Source: Rhodococcus_G sp042879035 (GTDB lineage Bacteria > Actinomycetota > Actinomycetes > Mycobacteriales > Mycobacteriaceae). From it: a stretch of DNA of 64,000 nt. A program made the translations under genes and the position numbers. Location of the stretch: NCBI RefSeq assembly GCF_042879035.1, contig NZ_JBIAOU010000001.1, positions 248,001 to 312,000 of the forward strand, given 5' to 3'. The notes under the pieces were generated by a model. The model did not search any database. It was not told the DNA's origin and saw nothing but the letters and a program-made list of their open reading frames with translations. Below are positions 46,016 to 54,401 of this stretch, in pieces; the first letter of the stretch is position 1, and every line of letters starts with the position of its first letter.

Positions 46016-47085
46016 CCACGCCGCCCGACGTCGACACCGTCCCCGGGATCCGGCGACCCCGTCCCGCGGTAGTGCTGACGGCACTCGCGCTCGGCCTGCT
46101 CGTTCTCGCGCTGGTCTCGGCGTGCGTCGGTCAGGTTCCGACGACACCGGCCGAGGTCCTCGGATCGATCGCGCACCGGATCGGCCTCGACATCGGCCCG
46201 ATGCCCGCGCATCCGAGCGGTGAGGTCACGCTGTGGCAGGTGCGTTTCCCGCGCGTCGTGCTGGCGATCGTCGTCGGCGCCGGACTCGCGTGCGCCGGGG
46301 CGCTGCTGCAGGGCGTGTTCGCGAACCCGCTCGCCGAGCCCGGCGTAATCGGGGTGTCGTCCGGTGCGGCGGTCGGGGCGTGCGCCGTGATCCTCACCGG
46401 CGGCGCCTTCGTCGCGGGCACCGCGGTCGCGGCCGCCGCCTTCGTCGCGGGCCTCGTCACGACCGTCCTGGTGTACCTCCTGGCCCGGTCCGAGGGCCGC
46501 ACCGAGGTCGTCACCCTGGTCCTCACCGGTGTCGCGATCAACGCGTTCGCCGGTGGTCTCATCGCCTTCTTCACCTTCGCGGCGGACCCCGCGGCCCGCG
46601 ACCAGATCGTCTTCTGGCAGCTCGGGAGCCTCAACGGTGCCACCTGGAACGCCGTCGCCGTGGTCACGCCGATGGCGGTGATCGGCATCGCGGTGACGAT
46701 GGCGATCGCGCACCGACTCGACCTGCTCGCGCTCGGAGAATCCGCGGCCGCGCACCTCGGTGTCGACGTCGAGCGGCTGCGGCAGATCGCGATCCTGGTG
46801 GTGGCGCTCCTGGTGTCGGCGTCCGTGGCGTTCACCGGCATCATCCTGTTCGTCGGCCTGGTGGTTCCGCATCTGATGCGGATGGTCGTCGGGCCCGGCC
46901 ACCGGCTGCTGATCCCGGCGTCCGTGCTGTGCGGCGCGATCGTCCTGCTCGCGGCCGATCTCGGGGCCCGAACCCTGGTTCCCAACGCGGACCTGCCGCT
47001 CGGGATGCTCACGTCCCTGATCGGCGGCCCGTTCTTCTTCTGGATGCTGCGCCGCACCCGCAGGCAGCAGGGAGGCTGGGCGTGA
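46012..47085 (+). CDS. hmuU: Heme ABC transporter permease (FecCD family)
   Basis: This 357-residue FecCD/BtuC-type permease has about ten hydrophobic segments and the family blocks 'QVRFPRVVLAIVVGAGLACAGALLQGVFANPLAEPGVIGVSSGAAVGA' and 'GIILFVGLVVPHLMRMVVGPGHRLLIPASVLCGA'. It forms the membrane channel for heme with HmuT and HmuV. GTG start overlaps the hmuT stop; its stop overlaps the hmuV GTG. Confidence 0.92.
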   Translation: MTTPPDVDTVPGIRRPRPAVVLTALALGLLVLALVSACVGQVPTTPAEVLGSIAHRIGLDIGPMPAHPSGEVTLWQVRFPRVVLAIVVGAGLACAGALLQGVFANPLAEPGVIGVSSGAAVGACAVILTGGAFVAGTAVAAAAFVAGLVTTVLVYLLARSEGRTEVVTLVLTGVAINAFAGGLIAFFTFAADPAARDQIVFWQLGSLNGATWNAVAVVTPMAVIGIAVTMAIAHRLDLLALGESAAAHLGVDVERLRQIAILVVALLVSASVAFTGIILFVGLVVPHLMRMVVGPGHRLLIPASVLCGAIVLLAADLGARTLVPNADLPLGMLTSLIGGPFFFWMLRRTRRQQGGWA

Positions 47086-47927
47086 CGATCTCGACACGCG
47101 TGCGTGACCTGCTGGCCCGCGACCTGCCCGTGCCCGAACGGCCCGAGCCCGGTGCCGTGACGATGCGGGCCGTCGACGTCAGCGTCGACCGCGGCGGGCG
47201 CCGTGTTCTCCACACGGTCTCGATCGACGTCCGGGCCGGTGAGGTGCTCGCGCTGGTCGGACCGAACGGTGCGGGCAAGTCCACCCTGCTGGCCGCGCTG
47301 TCCGGCGACTGCGACGTCAGCGCCGGGCACGTCGAACTCGACGGCCACCCGCTCGACGACTGGACCGGATCCGAGATGGCACGGCGTCGCGCGGTGCTGC
47401 CGCAGCAACACACCGTCGGCTTCTCCTTCACCGCGCGCGAGGTGGTCCGGATGGGGCGCACCCCGTGGGCGCGGACCGTCGCCCGCGAGGACGACGGGGT
47501 CGCCGTCGCCGAGGCGATGGACGCGTGCGACGTCGAGCGGTTCGCGGGGCGCCCCTTCGCCGCCCTGTCCGGCGGTGAGAAGGCCCGCGTCGCGCTCGCC
47601 CGGGTGCTCTGCCAGCGCACCGCGACCCTGCTGCTCGACGAGCCGACCGCCGCGCTGGACCTCGGGCACCAGGAGGCGGTGATGCGCCTGGCCGCCGAGC
47701 GGGCGCGGGCCGGCGCCGCCGTGGTGGTGGTGTTGCACGACCTCGCGCTGGCCGCCGCGTACGCCGACAGCGTCGCAGTCCTCGCCGACGGCGGCCTCGC
47801 CGCCCACGGAACGCCCCGCGAGGTCCTCGCCGAGGACCTGCTCGGCCGGGTCTACGGCCACCCCGTCGAGGTGCTCACCCATCCGCGCACCGGTGCACAG
47901 CTGGTGCTGCCCCGCCGCGACGACTGA
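47082..47927 (+). CDS. hmuV: Heme ABC transporter ATP-binding protein
   Basis: This 281-residue ABC ATPase shows Walker A G-P-N-G-A-G-K-S-T, Q-loop 'AVLPQQH', signature 'ALSGGEKARVALARVL', Walker B 'TLLLDEPTAALDLGHQ' and the switch His in 'VVVLHDLALAAAYAD'. It powers heme import through HmuU. The GTG at 47082 overlaps the permease stop; an ~25-residue N-terminal extension precedes the ABC domain. It ends the operon; the next gene lies on the other strand. Confidence 0.92.
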   Translation: MTISTRVRDLLARDLPVPERPEPGAVTMRAVDVSVDRGGRRVLHTVSIDVRAGEVLALVGPNGAGKSTLLAALSGDCDVSAGHVELDGHPLDDWTGSEMARRRAVLPQQHTVGFSFTAREVVRMGRTPWARTVAREDDGVAVAEAMDACDVERFAGRPFAALSGGEKARVALARVLCQRTATLLLDEPTAALDLGHQEAVMRLAAERARAGAAVVVVLHDLALAAAYADSVAVLADGGLAAHGTPREVLAEDLLGRVYGHPVEVLTHPRTGAQLVLPRRDD

Positions 47928-47933
47928 CGGCGC

Positions 47934-48308
47934 TCAGAGGGTGTCGGCGATGTTGTCGATCGCGGACCCGATCCGATTCAGCAGCGCTCGCAGAGTCAGC
48001 CCCTCGGCGCCCCGATCGACCGGCTCCGCGGCCTCGAGGGTGTCCCGGACGAACGCGGACACGCTCCGCTCGTCGTCGAGATCGAGGTCGTTGACGGCAC
48101 GCTCCCCGACCGCGACGACGTCGGCGCGCTCCGGCACGTCCACGTCGAGATCCGCGCGGTACACCTCCACCCGGAGCGTGCTGCCACGGACCCGGAACGC
48201 GAAGGTCTGGCCCGCCTCGGTGAGCCCGAACCCGTGTGCATGGGTTCCGACCGTCAGGTCCTCGAGCACGAAGCGCGCCGTGCTGTTCCGCGTGTCGTCC
48301 GCGTCCAT
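47934..48308 (-). CDS. Hypothetical protein
   Basis: This 124-residue acidic protein is of no family I recognise. It has a strand-rich first half ('TARFVLEDLTVGTHAHGFGLTEAGQTFAFRVRGSTLRVEVYRADL') and a helical C-terminus ('SVSAFVRDTLEA', 'LTLRALLNRIGSAIDNIADTL'). No signal peptide, membrane segment or cofactor motif is seen. It converges on hmuV, 6 bp apart, and is divergent from the propeller lipoprotein gene. ATG 48308 is preferred over the adjoining GTG. Coding bias matches its neighbours. Confidence 0.6.
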   Translation of the reverse strand: MDADDTRNSTARFVLEDLTVGTHAHGFGLTEAGQTFAFRVRGSTLRVEVYRADLDVDVPERADVVAVGERAVNDLDLDDERSVSAFVRDTLEAAEPVDRGAEGLTLRALLNRIGSAIDNIADTL

Positions 48309-48504
48309 CACTGCCTTCCCGTGACGAAGTCACCAGCCGTCACCCACGGTAACCCGCAATTTGCCCCGGTGTGTGACCCTGCCCCGATCCCGGCCCGTCG
48401 AGTCCGGGGTCGAATTCGGGATGTGGACGGCGATCGTGAATGCTGGAAGCCGATCGCGATCGCATCACCGCCGCGAACGCGAACGACATCAGGAGGAGAC
48501 ACTC

Positions 48505-49515
48505 ATGCCGGGACCCGCCGCACGCGCTGCAACGGCGCTGACCGGGGCACTGTTACTGCTGGTCACCGGCTGTTCCACGGACTCCGACACCGACAAGATC
48601 CAGACCATCGAGGCGGCCACGGCGGCAGTCTCGCCCGCCGTGTCGAACGTACCCGCCGGCACCGTGATTCCGGTCTCGGATGCGGTCGTGGCCACGGTGT
48701 TCGACACGGCGACCGACACGGTGGCCATGCTCACATCGGACGCCGGACGGCTCCTGCTCGTCCCCGGCGCCGACCCGGCCGCGCCTCCCCGCGAGGTCAC
48801 GCTGCCCGGTGGCACCGCGGCCCTGTCGGCGCCCCGCGACGGTGTCGTCGCCGTGCCCGCCGGACGCGCGGTGGCCCGGGTCGACCTCGCCGACGGGAAG
48901 GTCACGACGCTGCCCGTCGACGCCGAGGTCCGTTCCGTCCTCCTCCTCGACGGGGACCGCACCGTCGTCGGCACCGCCGACGGCACCATCGTCGAACTGG
49001 ACGCGGCGGGAACGCAGACGCACAGCGTCGACGGCCTGGTCTCCGTCGACGCCCTCGGGGCCACCGGTGACGCGGTCACCGCCCTGGACCGCCGCCAGAC
49101 GTCGGTGACGGAGATCGACCTCGCCGACGGCGACCTCGGCCTGGCGTTGCGTGCCGGTGAGGGCGCGACGAACCTGGCCACCGACGGCTTCGGTCGCGTC
49201 CTGGTCACCGACACCACCGGCGGTGAACTGCTCGCCCTGACCACCGATCCGCTGATGATGCACCAGCGGTACCCGGTGCCGGACTCGCCGTTCGGTGTCG
49301 CCGTCGACGAGAAGACCGGCCTGGTGTGGGTGACGGTCACCGGAACCAACGAGGTCGTCGGATACGACCTGTCGACCGGCATCCCGGTCGAGAAGCACCG
49401 CTTCCCGACCGTTCGCCAGCCGAACGCCGTCGCCGTCGACCCCGACTCGGGCGTGGTGTTCGTCACCTCGGCCACCGGCGACGGGCTGCAGCGCATCGAC
49501 GTCACCGGACACTGA
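48505..49515 (+). CDS. Beta-propeller lipoprotein
   Basis: This 336-residue protein has a signal peptide with lipobox L-V-T-G-C and then repeated ~40-residue blades of a YncE/SMP-30-like propeller ('GTADGTIVELDAAG', 'TSVTEIDLADGDLG', 'RYPVPDSPFGVAVDEKTGLVWVTVTGTNEVVGYDL', 'PNAVAVDPDSGVVFVTSATGDGLQRIDV'). It is likely anchored to the outer face of the membrane. Function unknown. The ATG has a strong Shine-Dalgarno (aggagga). It precedes pyrD by 51 bp and may be co-transcribed with it. Confidence 0.8.
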   Translation: MPGPAARAATALTGALLLLVTGCSTDSDTDKIQTIEAATAAVSPAVSNVPAGTVIPVSDAVVATVFDTATDTVAMLTSDAGRLLLVPGADPAAPPREVTLPGGTAALSAPRDGVVAVPAGRAVARVDLADGKVTTLPVDAEVRSVLLLDGDRTVVGTADGTIVELDAAGTQTHSVDGLVSVDALGATGDAVTALDRRQTSVTEIDLADGDLGLALRAGEGATNLATDGFGRVLVTDTTGGELLALTTDPLMMHQRYPVPDSPFGVAVDEKTGLVWVTVTGTNEVVGYDLSTGIPVEKHRFPTVRQPNAVAVDPDSGVVFVTSATGDGLQRIDVTGH

Positions 49516-49566
49516 CCGGGTTTCGAACCCACCGATCAGGTTTCGAACACAGAGGAGAGATTTTCC

Positions 49567-50637
49567 GTGTACCACCTGCTGCTGCGACTGATGTTCCTGA
49601 TTCCGCCGGAACGGGTGCACCACCTCGCCTTCCGGGCGATGCGCCTCGTGACGTTCTTCGGCCCGGTGCGGTCGCTCGTCGCCCGCGTCCTGACGGTGCC
49701 CGACCCGGTGCTGCGCAGCCGTGTGTTCGGTGTCGACTTCCCCGCCCCCCTCGGCCTGGCAGCCGGGTTCGACAAGGACGCGACCGGTGTGAACGTCTGG
49801 GGTGCACTGGGATTCGGGTTCGCCGAGGTCGGAACGGTGACCGCGCAGGCGCAGCCCGGCAACCCCGCACCGCGACTGTTCCGCCTGCCCGAGGACCGGG
49901 CACTGCTCAACCGGATGGGCTTCAACAACCACGGCGCCGGGCACGCGGCGAACCAGCTGCGACTGCGCCGCACCGGGCTGCCGATCGGCGCGAACATCGG
50001 CAAGACGAAGGTCGTCGCGGCCGAGGACGCCGCCGCCGACTACGCCGCGAGCGCGCGGCTGCTCGGGCCGCTCGCGGACTTCCTGGTCGTGAACGTGAGC
50101 TCCCCGAACACACCCGGACTGCGGGACCTGCAGGCCGTCGAGTCGCTTCGCCCGATCCTGACCGCGGTCCTCGAGTGCGCCGATGCCCCGGTACTGGTGA
50201 AGATCGCGCCCGACCTGTCGGACGAGGACGTCGACGCGGTCGCGGACCTGGCGGTCGAGCTGGGCCTGGCGGGCATCGTGGCCACCAACACCACCATCTC
50301 GCGTGCGGGGCTGAGAACCCCGGCCGACGAGGTGTCCGCGCTCGGGGCGGGCGGTATCTCCGGAGCGCCGGTCGCGGATCGGTCGGTCGAGGTGCTGCGC
50401 CGGCTCTACGCGCGGGTCGGCGACCGGCTGGCGCTGATCTCGGTGGGCGGCATCGAGACCGTCGACCAGGCGTGGGAGCGAATCCTGGCCGGCGCCTCTC
50501 TGATCCAGGGCTACACCGGGTTCATCTACGGCGGACCGTTCTGGATGAAGAAGATCAACAAGGGGCTCGGGCGGAAGCTGCGCGAGGGCGGCTACCGCGA
50601 CCTCGCCGACGCCGTGGGCGCGGCCACCCGCGCCTGA
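49567..50637 (+). CDS. pyrD: Quinone-dependent dihydroorotate dehydrogenase (class 2)
   Basis: PyrD oxidises dihydroorotate to orotate in pyrimidine synthesis, passing electrons to menaquinone. This 356-residue class 2 enzyme has the membrane-associating N-terminal helices, 'PLGLAAGFDKDATGVNVWGALGFGFAEVGTVTAQAQPGNPAPRLFRLPE', 'LLNRMGFNNHGA', the catalytic-Ser loop 'VVNVSSPNTPGLRDLQ' and FMN-binding 'LISVGGIETVDQAWERILAGASLIQGYTGFIYGG'. The start is GTG at 49567 with a gaggaga Shine-Dalgarno. A long hairpin lies 41 bp downstream. Confidence 0.95.
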   Translation: MYHLLLRLMFLIPPERVHHLAFRAMRLVTFFGPVRSLVARVLTVPDPVLRSRVFGVDFPAPLGLAAGFDKDATGVNVWGALGFGFAEVGTVTAQAQPGNPAPRLFRLPEDRALLNRMGFNNHGAGHAANQLRLRRTGLPIGANIGKTKVVAAEDAAADYAASARLLGPLADFLVVNVSSPNTPGLRDLQAVESLRPILTAVLECADAPVLVKIAPDLSDEDVDAVADLAVELGLAGIVATNTTISRAGLRTPADEVSALGAGGISGAPVADRSVEVLRRLYARVGDRLALISVGGIETVDQAWERILAGASLIQGYTGFIYGGPFWMKKINKGLGRKLREGGYRDLADAVGAATRA

Positions 50638-50677
50638 CACCCACCCACCCCGCCACCCCGCCACACCCACCCACGAT

Positions 50678-50730
50678 CGGCTGAAGGCCCCCTTCACGCG
50701 GATGATCCGCGTGAAGGGGGCCTTCAGCCG
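50678..50730. terminator. Perfect 26-bp-arm inverted repeat, bidirectional terminator
   Basis: Arms of 26 bp (50678-50703 and 50705-50730) are exactly complementary around one central base. The core on one arm is ctgaaggcccccttcacg. It lies between the convergent pyrD and YbhB-like genes, the expected place for a two-way terminator. No T-run follows, as is usual in this group. Confidence 0.85.
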
Positions 50731-50751
50731 CTGCGGGCGAGGGGCGAGCTC

Positions 50752-51285
50752 TCAGTGACCGAAGGTCACCGTCAGCAGGGCGCGCGCGATGCCGTGCCCG
50801 AACAGGTTGAAGCCGAGGAACGCGGGGGTCGAGTCGGCGGTGAGGCCGTCGATCTTCTCGACGTCGAGCGCGGTCACCGCGTAGATGTAGCGGTGATCCC
50901 CGTGGCCCTTCGGCGGGGCGGCGCCGAGGAAGCGGTGTCCGCCGCCGTCGTGACGCAGGGTGATCGCGGTGTCTGGCAGACCCGGGCCGCCCTCGTCGCC
51001 CGCGTTCTCGGGCAGCGACGTCACCGACGCGGGGATGTTCGCGACCGCCCAGTGCCAGAAACCGGAACCGGTCGGCGCATCGGGATCGAACATCGTCACC
51101 GCGAAACTCTTGGTCTCCGGCGGGAACCCGGACCACGACAGCTGCGGGGAGACGTCCTCGCCACCCGGCACGCCGAAGATGCCGCTCAACCCGACGGTGG
51201 GAACCGTGCCGCCGTCGGTGACGGACTCGGACGTCAGTGTGAAGGTCGGCAGGTCCGGCAGATCGGCATAGGGGTCGTACGCCAT
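50752..51285 (-). CDS. YbhB/YbcL-family (PEBP-like) protein
   Basis: This 177-residue protein is a phosphatidylethanolamine-binding/Raf-kinase-inhibitor-like fold: 'EDVSPQLSWSGFPPETKSFAVTMFDPDAPTGSGFWHWAVANIPASV' (D-P-D-A-P and G-x-W-H-W signatures) and 'GHRFLGAAPPKGHGDHRYIYAVTAL'. No signal peptide, so cytoplasmic. Bacterial members bind small anionic ligands; physiological role unknown. It starts 23 bp downstream of the M20 peptidase gene and probably shares its transcript. Confidence 0.92.
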   Translation of the reverse strand: MAYDPYADLPDLPTFTLTSESVTDGGTVPTVGLSGIFGVPGGEDVSPQLSWSGFPPETKSFAVTMFDPDAPTGSGFWHWAVANIPASVTSLPENAGDEGGPGLPDTAITLRHDGGGHRFLGAAPPKGHGDHRYIYAVTALDVEKIDGLTADSTPAFLGFNLFGHGIARALLTVTFGH

Positions 51286-51308
51286 GAAATGTCCTCTCGT
51301 GGTCGAAG

Positions 51309-52667
51309 TCAGCTGTTCAACAGGAAGTGCTCGAGTACGCGCGTGCCGAACTCTAGTGCGTCCACCGGAACTCGCTCGTCGACACCATGGAACAACGCGG
51401 TGAAGTCCAGTTCCGCGGGCAGTTGCAGCGGCGCGAATCCGAAGCAGCGAATCCCCAACGTCGCGAAGGCCTTTGCGTCGGTACCACCGGAGAGCATGTA
51501 CGGCACCGTGCGTCCGTTGGGGTCGTGCGCGAGGATCGCGTCGTTCATCGCGTCGACCAGGTGCCCGTCGAACGTGGTCTCGTAGGAGTCGAGCTTGGTG
51601 ATCCACTCGCGGGTGACGTCCGGGCCGATCAGTTGGTCGACCTCCCGCTCGAACTCCGCCTGCCTACCCGGCAGGACGCGGCAGTCCACGACCGCGGTCG
51701 CGGTCTGCGGGATGACGTTCGCCTTGTAGCCCGCATCCAGCATCGTCGGGTTCGCGGTGTCCCGCAGCGTCGCACCGATGATCCGGGAGATGGTGCCCAG
51801 CTTCTCGAGCGCGGTGTCGATGTCGGGTGAACCGGGGTCGAAGTCGAGACCGGTCTCGCTCGACACGGCACCGAGGAACTCCGCGACCGAGTCGGGGACG
51901 ACGAGCGGGAAGGTGTGGCGGCCGAGCCGCGCGACCGCCTCCGACAGGATCGTGACGGCGTTGTCCTCGTGCAGGAACGAGCCGTGCCCCGCGCGTGCCT
52001 TCGCGGTCAGACGCATCCAGCCGAGGCCCTTCTCGGCGGTCTCGACCAGGTACAGCCGCGCGTCGCTGCCGTCCGGGCGGGGCACCGACAGGGAGAAGCC
52101 CCCGACCTCGCCGACGGCCTCGGTGATCCCCTCGAACAGGTCGGGCCGGTTCTTCACCAGCCACTGTGACCCCCACGTACCGCCGGCCTCCTCGTCGGCG
52201 AGGAACGCGAACACCAGATCACGCGGCGGCACCGTGCCCTCCGCCTTGAACTGACGGGCCAACGCGAGGGTCATGCCCACCATGTCCTTCATGTCGATCG
52301 CGCCGCGACCCCACACGTAGCCGTCCTCGACGGCGCCGGAGAAGGGATGCACGCTCCAGTCCGCCGGCTCGGCGGGCACGACGTCGAGGTGGCCGTGGAT
52401 GAGCAGTGCACCCCGGGTCGGGTCGGCTCCGGGCAGCCGCGCGAAGACGTTGCCGCGGCCCGGCTGCCCCGACTCGACATACACGGTCTCGTAGCCGACC
52501 TCCTCGAGCTTGGCCGCCACCCACTGTGCGCACTCGCGCTCCCCCTTGGTGGTGGCGAGCTCACCGGTGTTGGAGGTGTCGAAACGGATCAGGGCGCTGA
52601 CGAGGTCCACGACCTCGGATTCGGCGCGGCTGCGGGCAGGTCGGGGGGATTCGATGTGCGACACCAC
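51309..52667 (-). CDS. M20-family metallopeptidase
   Basis: This 452-residue protein has the M20/M25/M40 di-metal motifs: 'LLIHGHLDVVPAEPADWSVHPF' (H-x-D), 'VWGRGAIDMKDMVG' (bridging Asp), 'FAFLADEEAGGTWGSQWL' (catalytic and metal Glu pair), 'GGTDAKAF' and the final His in 'FTALFHGVDERVPV'. The dimerisation insert ('KARAGHGSFLHEDNAVT') is present. It resembles ArgE/DapE/carboxypeptidase-type enzymes; the substrate cannot be told. Start is one of two adjacent GTGs (52667/52664). Confidence 0.92.
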   Translation of the reverse strand: MVSHIESPRPARSRAESEVVDLVSALIRFDTSNTGELATTKGERECAQWVAAKLEEVGYETVYVESGQPGRGNVFARLPGADPTRGALLIHGHLDVVPAEPADWSVHPFSGAVEDGYVWGRGAIDMKDMVGMTLALARQFKAEGTVPPRDLVFAFLADEEAGGTWGSQWLVKNRPDLFEGITEAVGEVGGFSLSVPRPDGSDARLYLVETAEKGLGWMRLTAKARAGHGSFLHEDNAVTILSEAVARLGRHTFPLVVPDSVAEFLGAVSSETGLDFDPGSPDIDTALEKLGTISRIIGATLRDTANPTMLDAGYKANVIPQTATAVVDCRVLPGRQAEFEREVDQLIGPDVTREWITKLDSYETTFDGHLVDAMNDAILAHDPNGRTVPYMLSGGTDAKAFATLGIRCFGFAPLQLPAELDFTALFHGVDERVPVDALEFGTRVLEHFLLNS

Positions 52668-52760
52668 CCTTTCCTACCACCGCGATACCCCTCCCGAACG
52701 GTCCTCGAGCCCGGCCGGCGCGTCGCGGCACCCCATTTGACCTGCGGAAACGAGGCGATT

Positions 52761-52789
52761 TTGGCCTTTGGGTCTTGCTGGGTTAATCT
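52761..52789 (+). promoter_or_regulatory. Likely promoter of tRNA-Leu
   Basis: A -35-like TTGGCC (52761-52766) and a -10-like TAATCT (52784-52789) are separated by exactly 17 bp. The predicted transcript start near 52796 is 40 bp before the tRNA. This is the best sigma-70-type promoter seen in the window. Confidence 0.65.
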
Positions 52790-52835
52790 TTTCCAGCACG
52801 CAGCGAGAGCGGCGAGCGAAACAAAGAGTGTGCAA

Positions 52836-52921
52836 GCGCGAGTGGCGGAATGGCAGACGCGCTAGCTTGAGGTGCTAGTGTCCTACTAATGGACGTGGGG
52901 GTTCAAGTCCCCCCTCGCGCA
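52836..52921 (+). tRNA. tRNA-Leu (anticodon GAG)
   Basis: The acceptor stem GCGCGAG pairs with CTCGCGC (52914-52920), discriminator A at 52921. The anticodon stem CTAGC/GCTAG closes the loop TTGAGGT, giving anticodon GAG for CUC/CUU. The long variable arm (tgtcctactaatggacg) is a class II feature of Leu tRNAs, and the T-arm carries GGTTCAAGTCC. CCA is not encoded. Length 86 nt. Confidence 0.97.
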
Positions 52922-52935
52922 CTCTGAGTTGAGAC

Positions 52936-52979
52936 AGACGACGAAAGCCCCGAACTCCGGTTCGGGGCTTTCGTCGTCT
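52936..52979 (+). terminator. Terminator hairpin after tRNA-Leu
   Basis: A 20-bp perfect stem with a 4-base loop (tccg) follows the tRNA by 14 bp; one arm reads GACGACGAAAGCCCCGAAC. It also sits downstream of the convergent S8 protease gene, so may end both transcripts. Confidence 0.85.
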
Positions 52980-53026
52980 CGGAGGGTTACCGTGCGGCCC
53001 ACCAGTTCAGCTCGCGGCCCGACGGT

Positions 53027-54178
53027 TCAGGATTGCTCGCCGGCAATCAGTTCGTGGATCGCGAGTTCCTTCGCACAGGCGAACAGCGACCCCGCCGCGC
53101 CCAGCCGCGCGAACGTCAGCCCGGTGTGTCCGACGTTGTCGTGCTCGTCGTCGCCGTCGTAGACGACCGTGGCGCCTCGGACCAGCCACCGCCGCACGTC
53201 CGCGACGGTGGGCAGCTCCCCCGTGGTGCGCAGGAAGTAGGACTGCAACAGCAACACGATCCCGGTGGCGACCGCCGTCGCGCGGCTGGTCCCCAGTTGC
53301 AGCGACTCGCCGGTGTCGTTGCGTACACCGGTCGAGGTCACCGGAGACCCCGGCGCGAAGATGTCGGTGGCGCACGGGCCGCCGACCTTGTGGTGCAGTC
53401 GCTGCGAGAACGGCGTCATGCGGTCCGGGGCCGTCGAGAACGCCTTCGCGCCGTCCGGGTAGCGGAACGGCCCCTCGTCCGCGTCGTACACCGCCCCGAC
53501 ACTGATGCACTGGCGGAAGATCGCCGGATAGCTCATTCCCTGCACACCGCCGTGCGCGTAGTACTCGTTCCCGGATCCCACCAGGCAGGCGATGCCGCGG
53601 GCGGTGAGTTCCTGCAGGAGTCTTCCGATCTCGTCGCCCGCCAGGTCGCTGTCGCTGGTGCGGTTGTCGGACGCGCCGAACGGCATGCACACCACCGAGA
53701 TTCCCAGTTGCGCCCAGTGCCCCAGGACCCAGTCGAGTCCGTCACGGACGTGCGCGAAGGTGCCGGTCCCGTCGTCGCCGAGCACCTTCACCGGGACGAT
53801 CCGGGCGTTCGGTGCGATACCGGTGTGGATGCGGCCCGCGCAGGCGATGCCGCCGACGCTGGTGCCGTGCCCGTGCCGGTCGGTGGTGTCCTCCGGGTCG
53901 CCGCCGGTGCAGTTGCGGCCCGGAAGCACCCGGCCCGCGAAATCCACGTGGGTCGAGCGCAGCCCGGTGTCGAGGACCGCGACGGTCACCCCGGAACCGG
54001 AGACGTTGAAGTCGCGGCGGGCCTCGGGCGCGCGCACGAGTTGGTCGATGTCGGTCAGTTCGGGCAGATAGGGCCCGTCCTTCTGGACCGGCCTCTCCAC
54101 CGGTACGACGGTCGCCGCCCCGAGGGTCGCAGTGTCACGTCGATCGGCCTTGCGTTCGGGATGTGGCAATGCGGTCAT
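53027..54178 (-). CDS. S8 subtilisin-family serine peptidase (cytoplasmic, mycosin-like core)
   Basis: This 383-residue protein has an intact S8 triad: Asp in 'VTVAVLDTGLRSTHVDF', His in 'DRHGHGTSVGGIACAG' and Ser in 'LGTSRATAVATGIVLLLQ'; the oxyanion Asn is in 'LVGSGNEYYA'. An N-terminal ~45-residue segment resembles a short prosegment, but there is no signal peptide and no C-terminal membrane anchor, unlike secreted subtilisins and ESX mycosins. Intracellular processing is implied; alternatively it belongs to a peptide-maturation system, but no partner precursor is nearby. Divergent from the zinc-ribbon SDR gene. Confidence 0.88.
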   Translation of the reverse strand: MTALPHPERKADRRDTATLGAATVVPVERPVQKDGPYLPELTDIDQLVRAPEARRDFNVSGSGVTVAVLDTGLRSTHVDFAGRVLPGRNCTGGDPEDTTDRHGHGTSVGGIACAGRIHTGIAPNARIVPVKVLGDDGTGTFAHVRDGLDWVLGHWAQLGISVVCMPFGASDNRTSDSDLAGDEIGRLLQELTARGIACLVGSGNEYYAHGGVQGMSYPAIFRQCISVGAVYDADEGPFRYPDGAKAFSTAPDRMTPFSQRLHHKVGGPCATDIFAPGSPVTSTGVRNDTGESLQLGTSRATAVATGIVLLLQSYFLRTTGELPTVADVRRWLVRGATVVYDGDDEHDNVGHTGLTFARLGAAGSLFACAKELAIHELIAGEQS

Positions 54179-54401
54179 GGCGCCGGCCTTTCGTGTGGTC
54201 GGGCGCGCCGGCCCGACGAATCCCCCACCTCAGTCCCCGACACCGGCCATTTTCCTCGCGACGCAACCGAATGTCACCACCGGCGTCAACGCCCGAAATC
54301 GGCTGGTCGTGCGCGGGTCGGTAGACTCTTCGGCGACCGTACGGTCAGACTTTGCCCGGCTCGCCGGGGTGACGACGAGATCAGGACTGGGCAGCGCACC
54401 G
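54179..54401. promoter_or_regulatory. Intergenic region with -10 candidate and palindromic operator candidate
   Basis: This 223-bp gap separates the divergent S8 protease and SDR genes. TAGACT (54322-54327) is a plausible -10 for the SDR gene. Immediately downstream, GACCGTACGGTC (54335-54346) is a perfect 12-bp palindrome placed where a repressor, for example of TetR type, could block transcription start. No gene is seen. Confidence 0.45.

Noticed and set aside
52836..52921. tRNA-Leu as an integration site for a mobile element
   Set aside because: No integrase gene and no second copy of the tRNA 3' end were seen, and the genes on both sides look like ordinary chromosomal ones.
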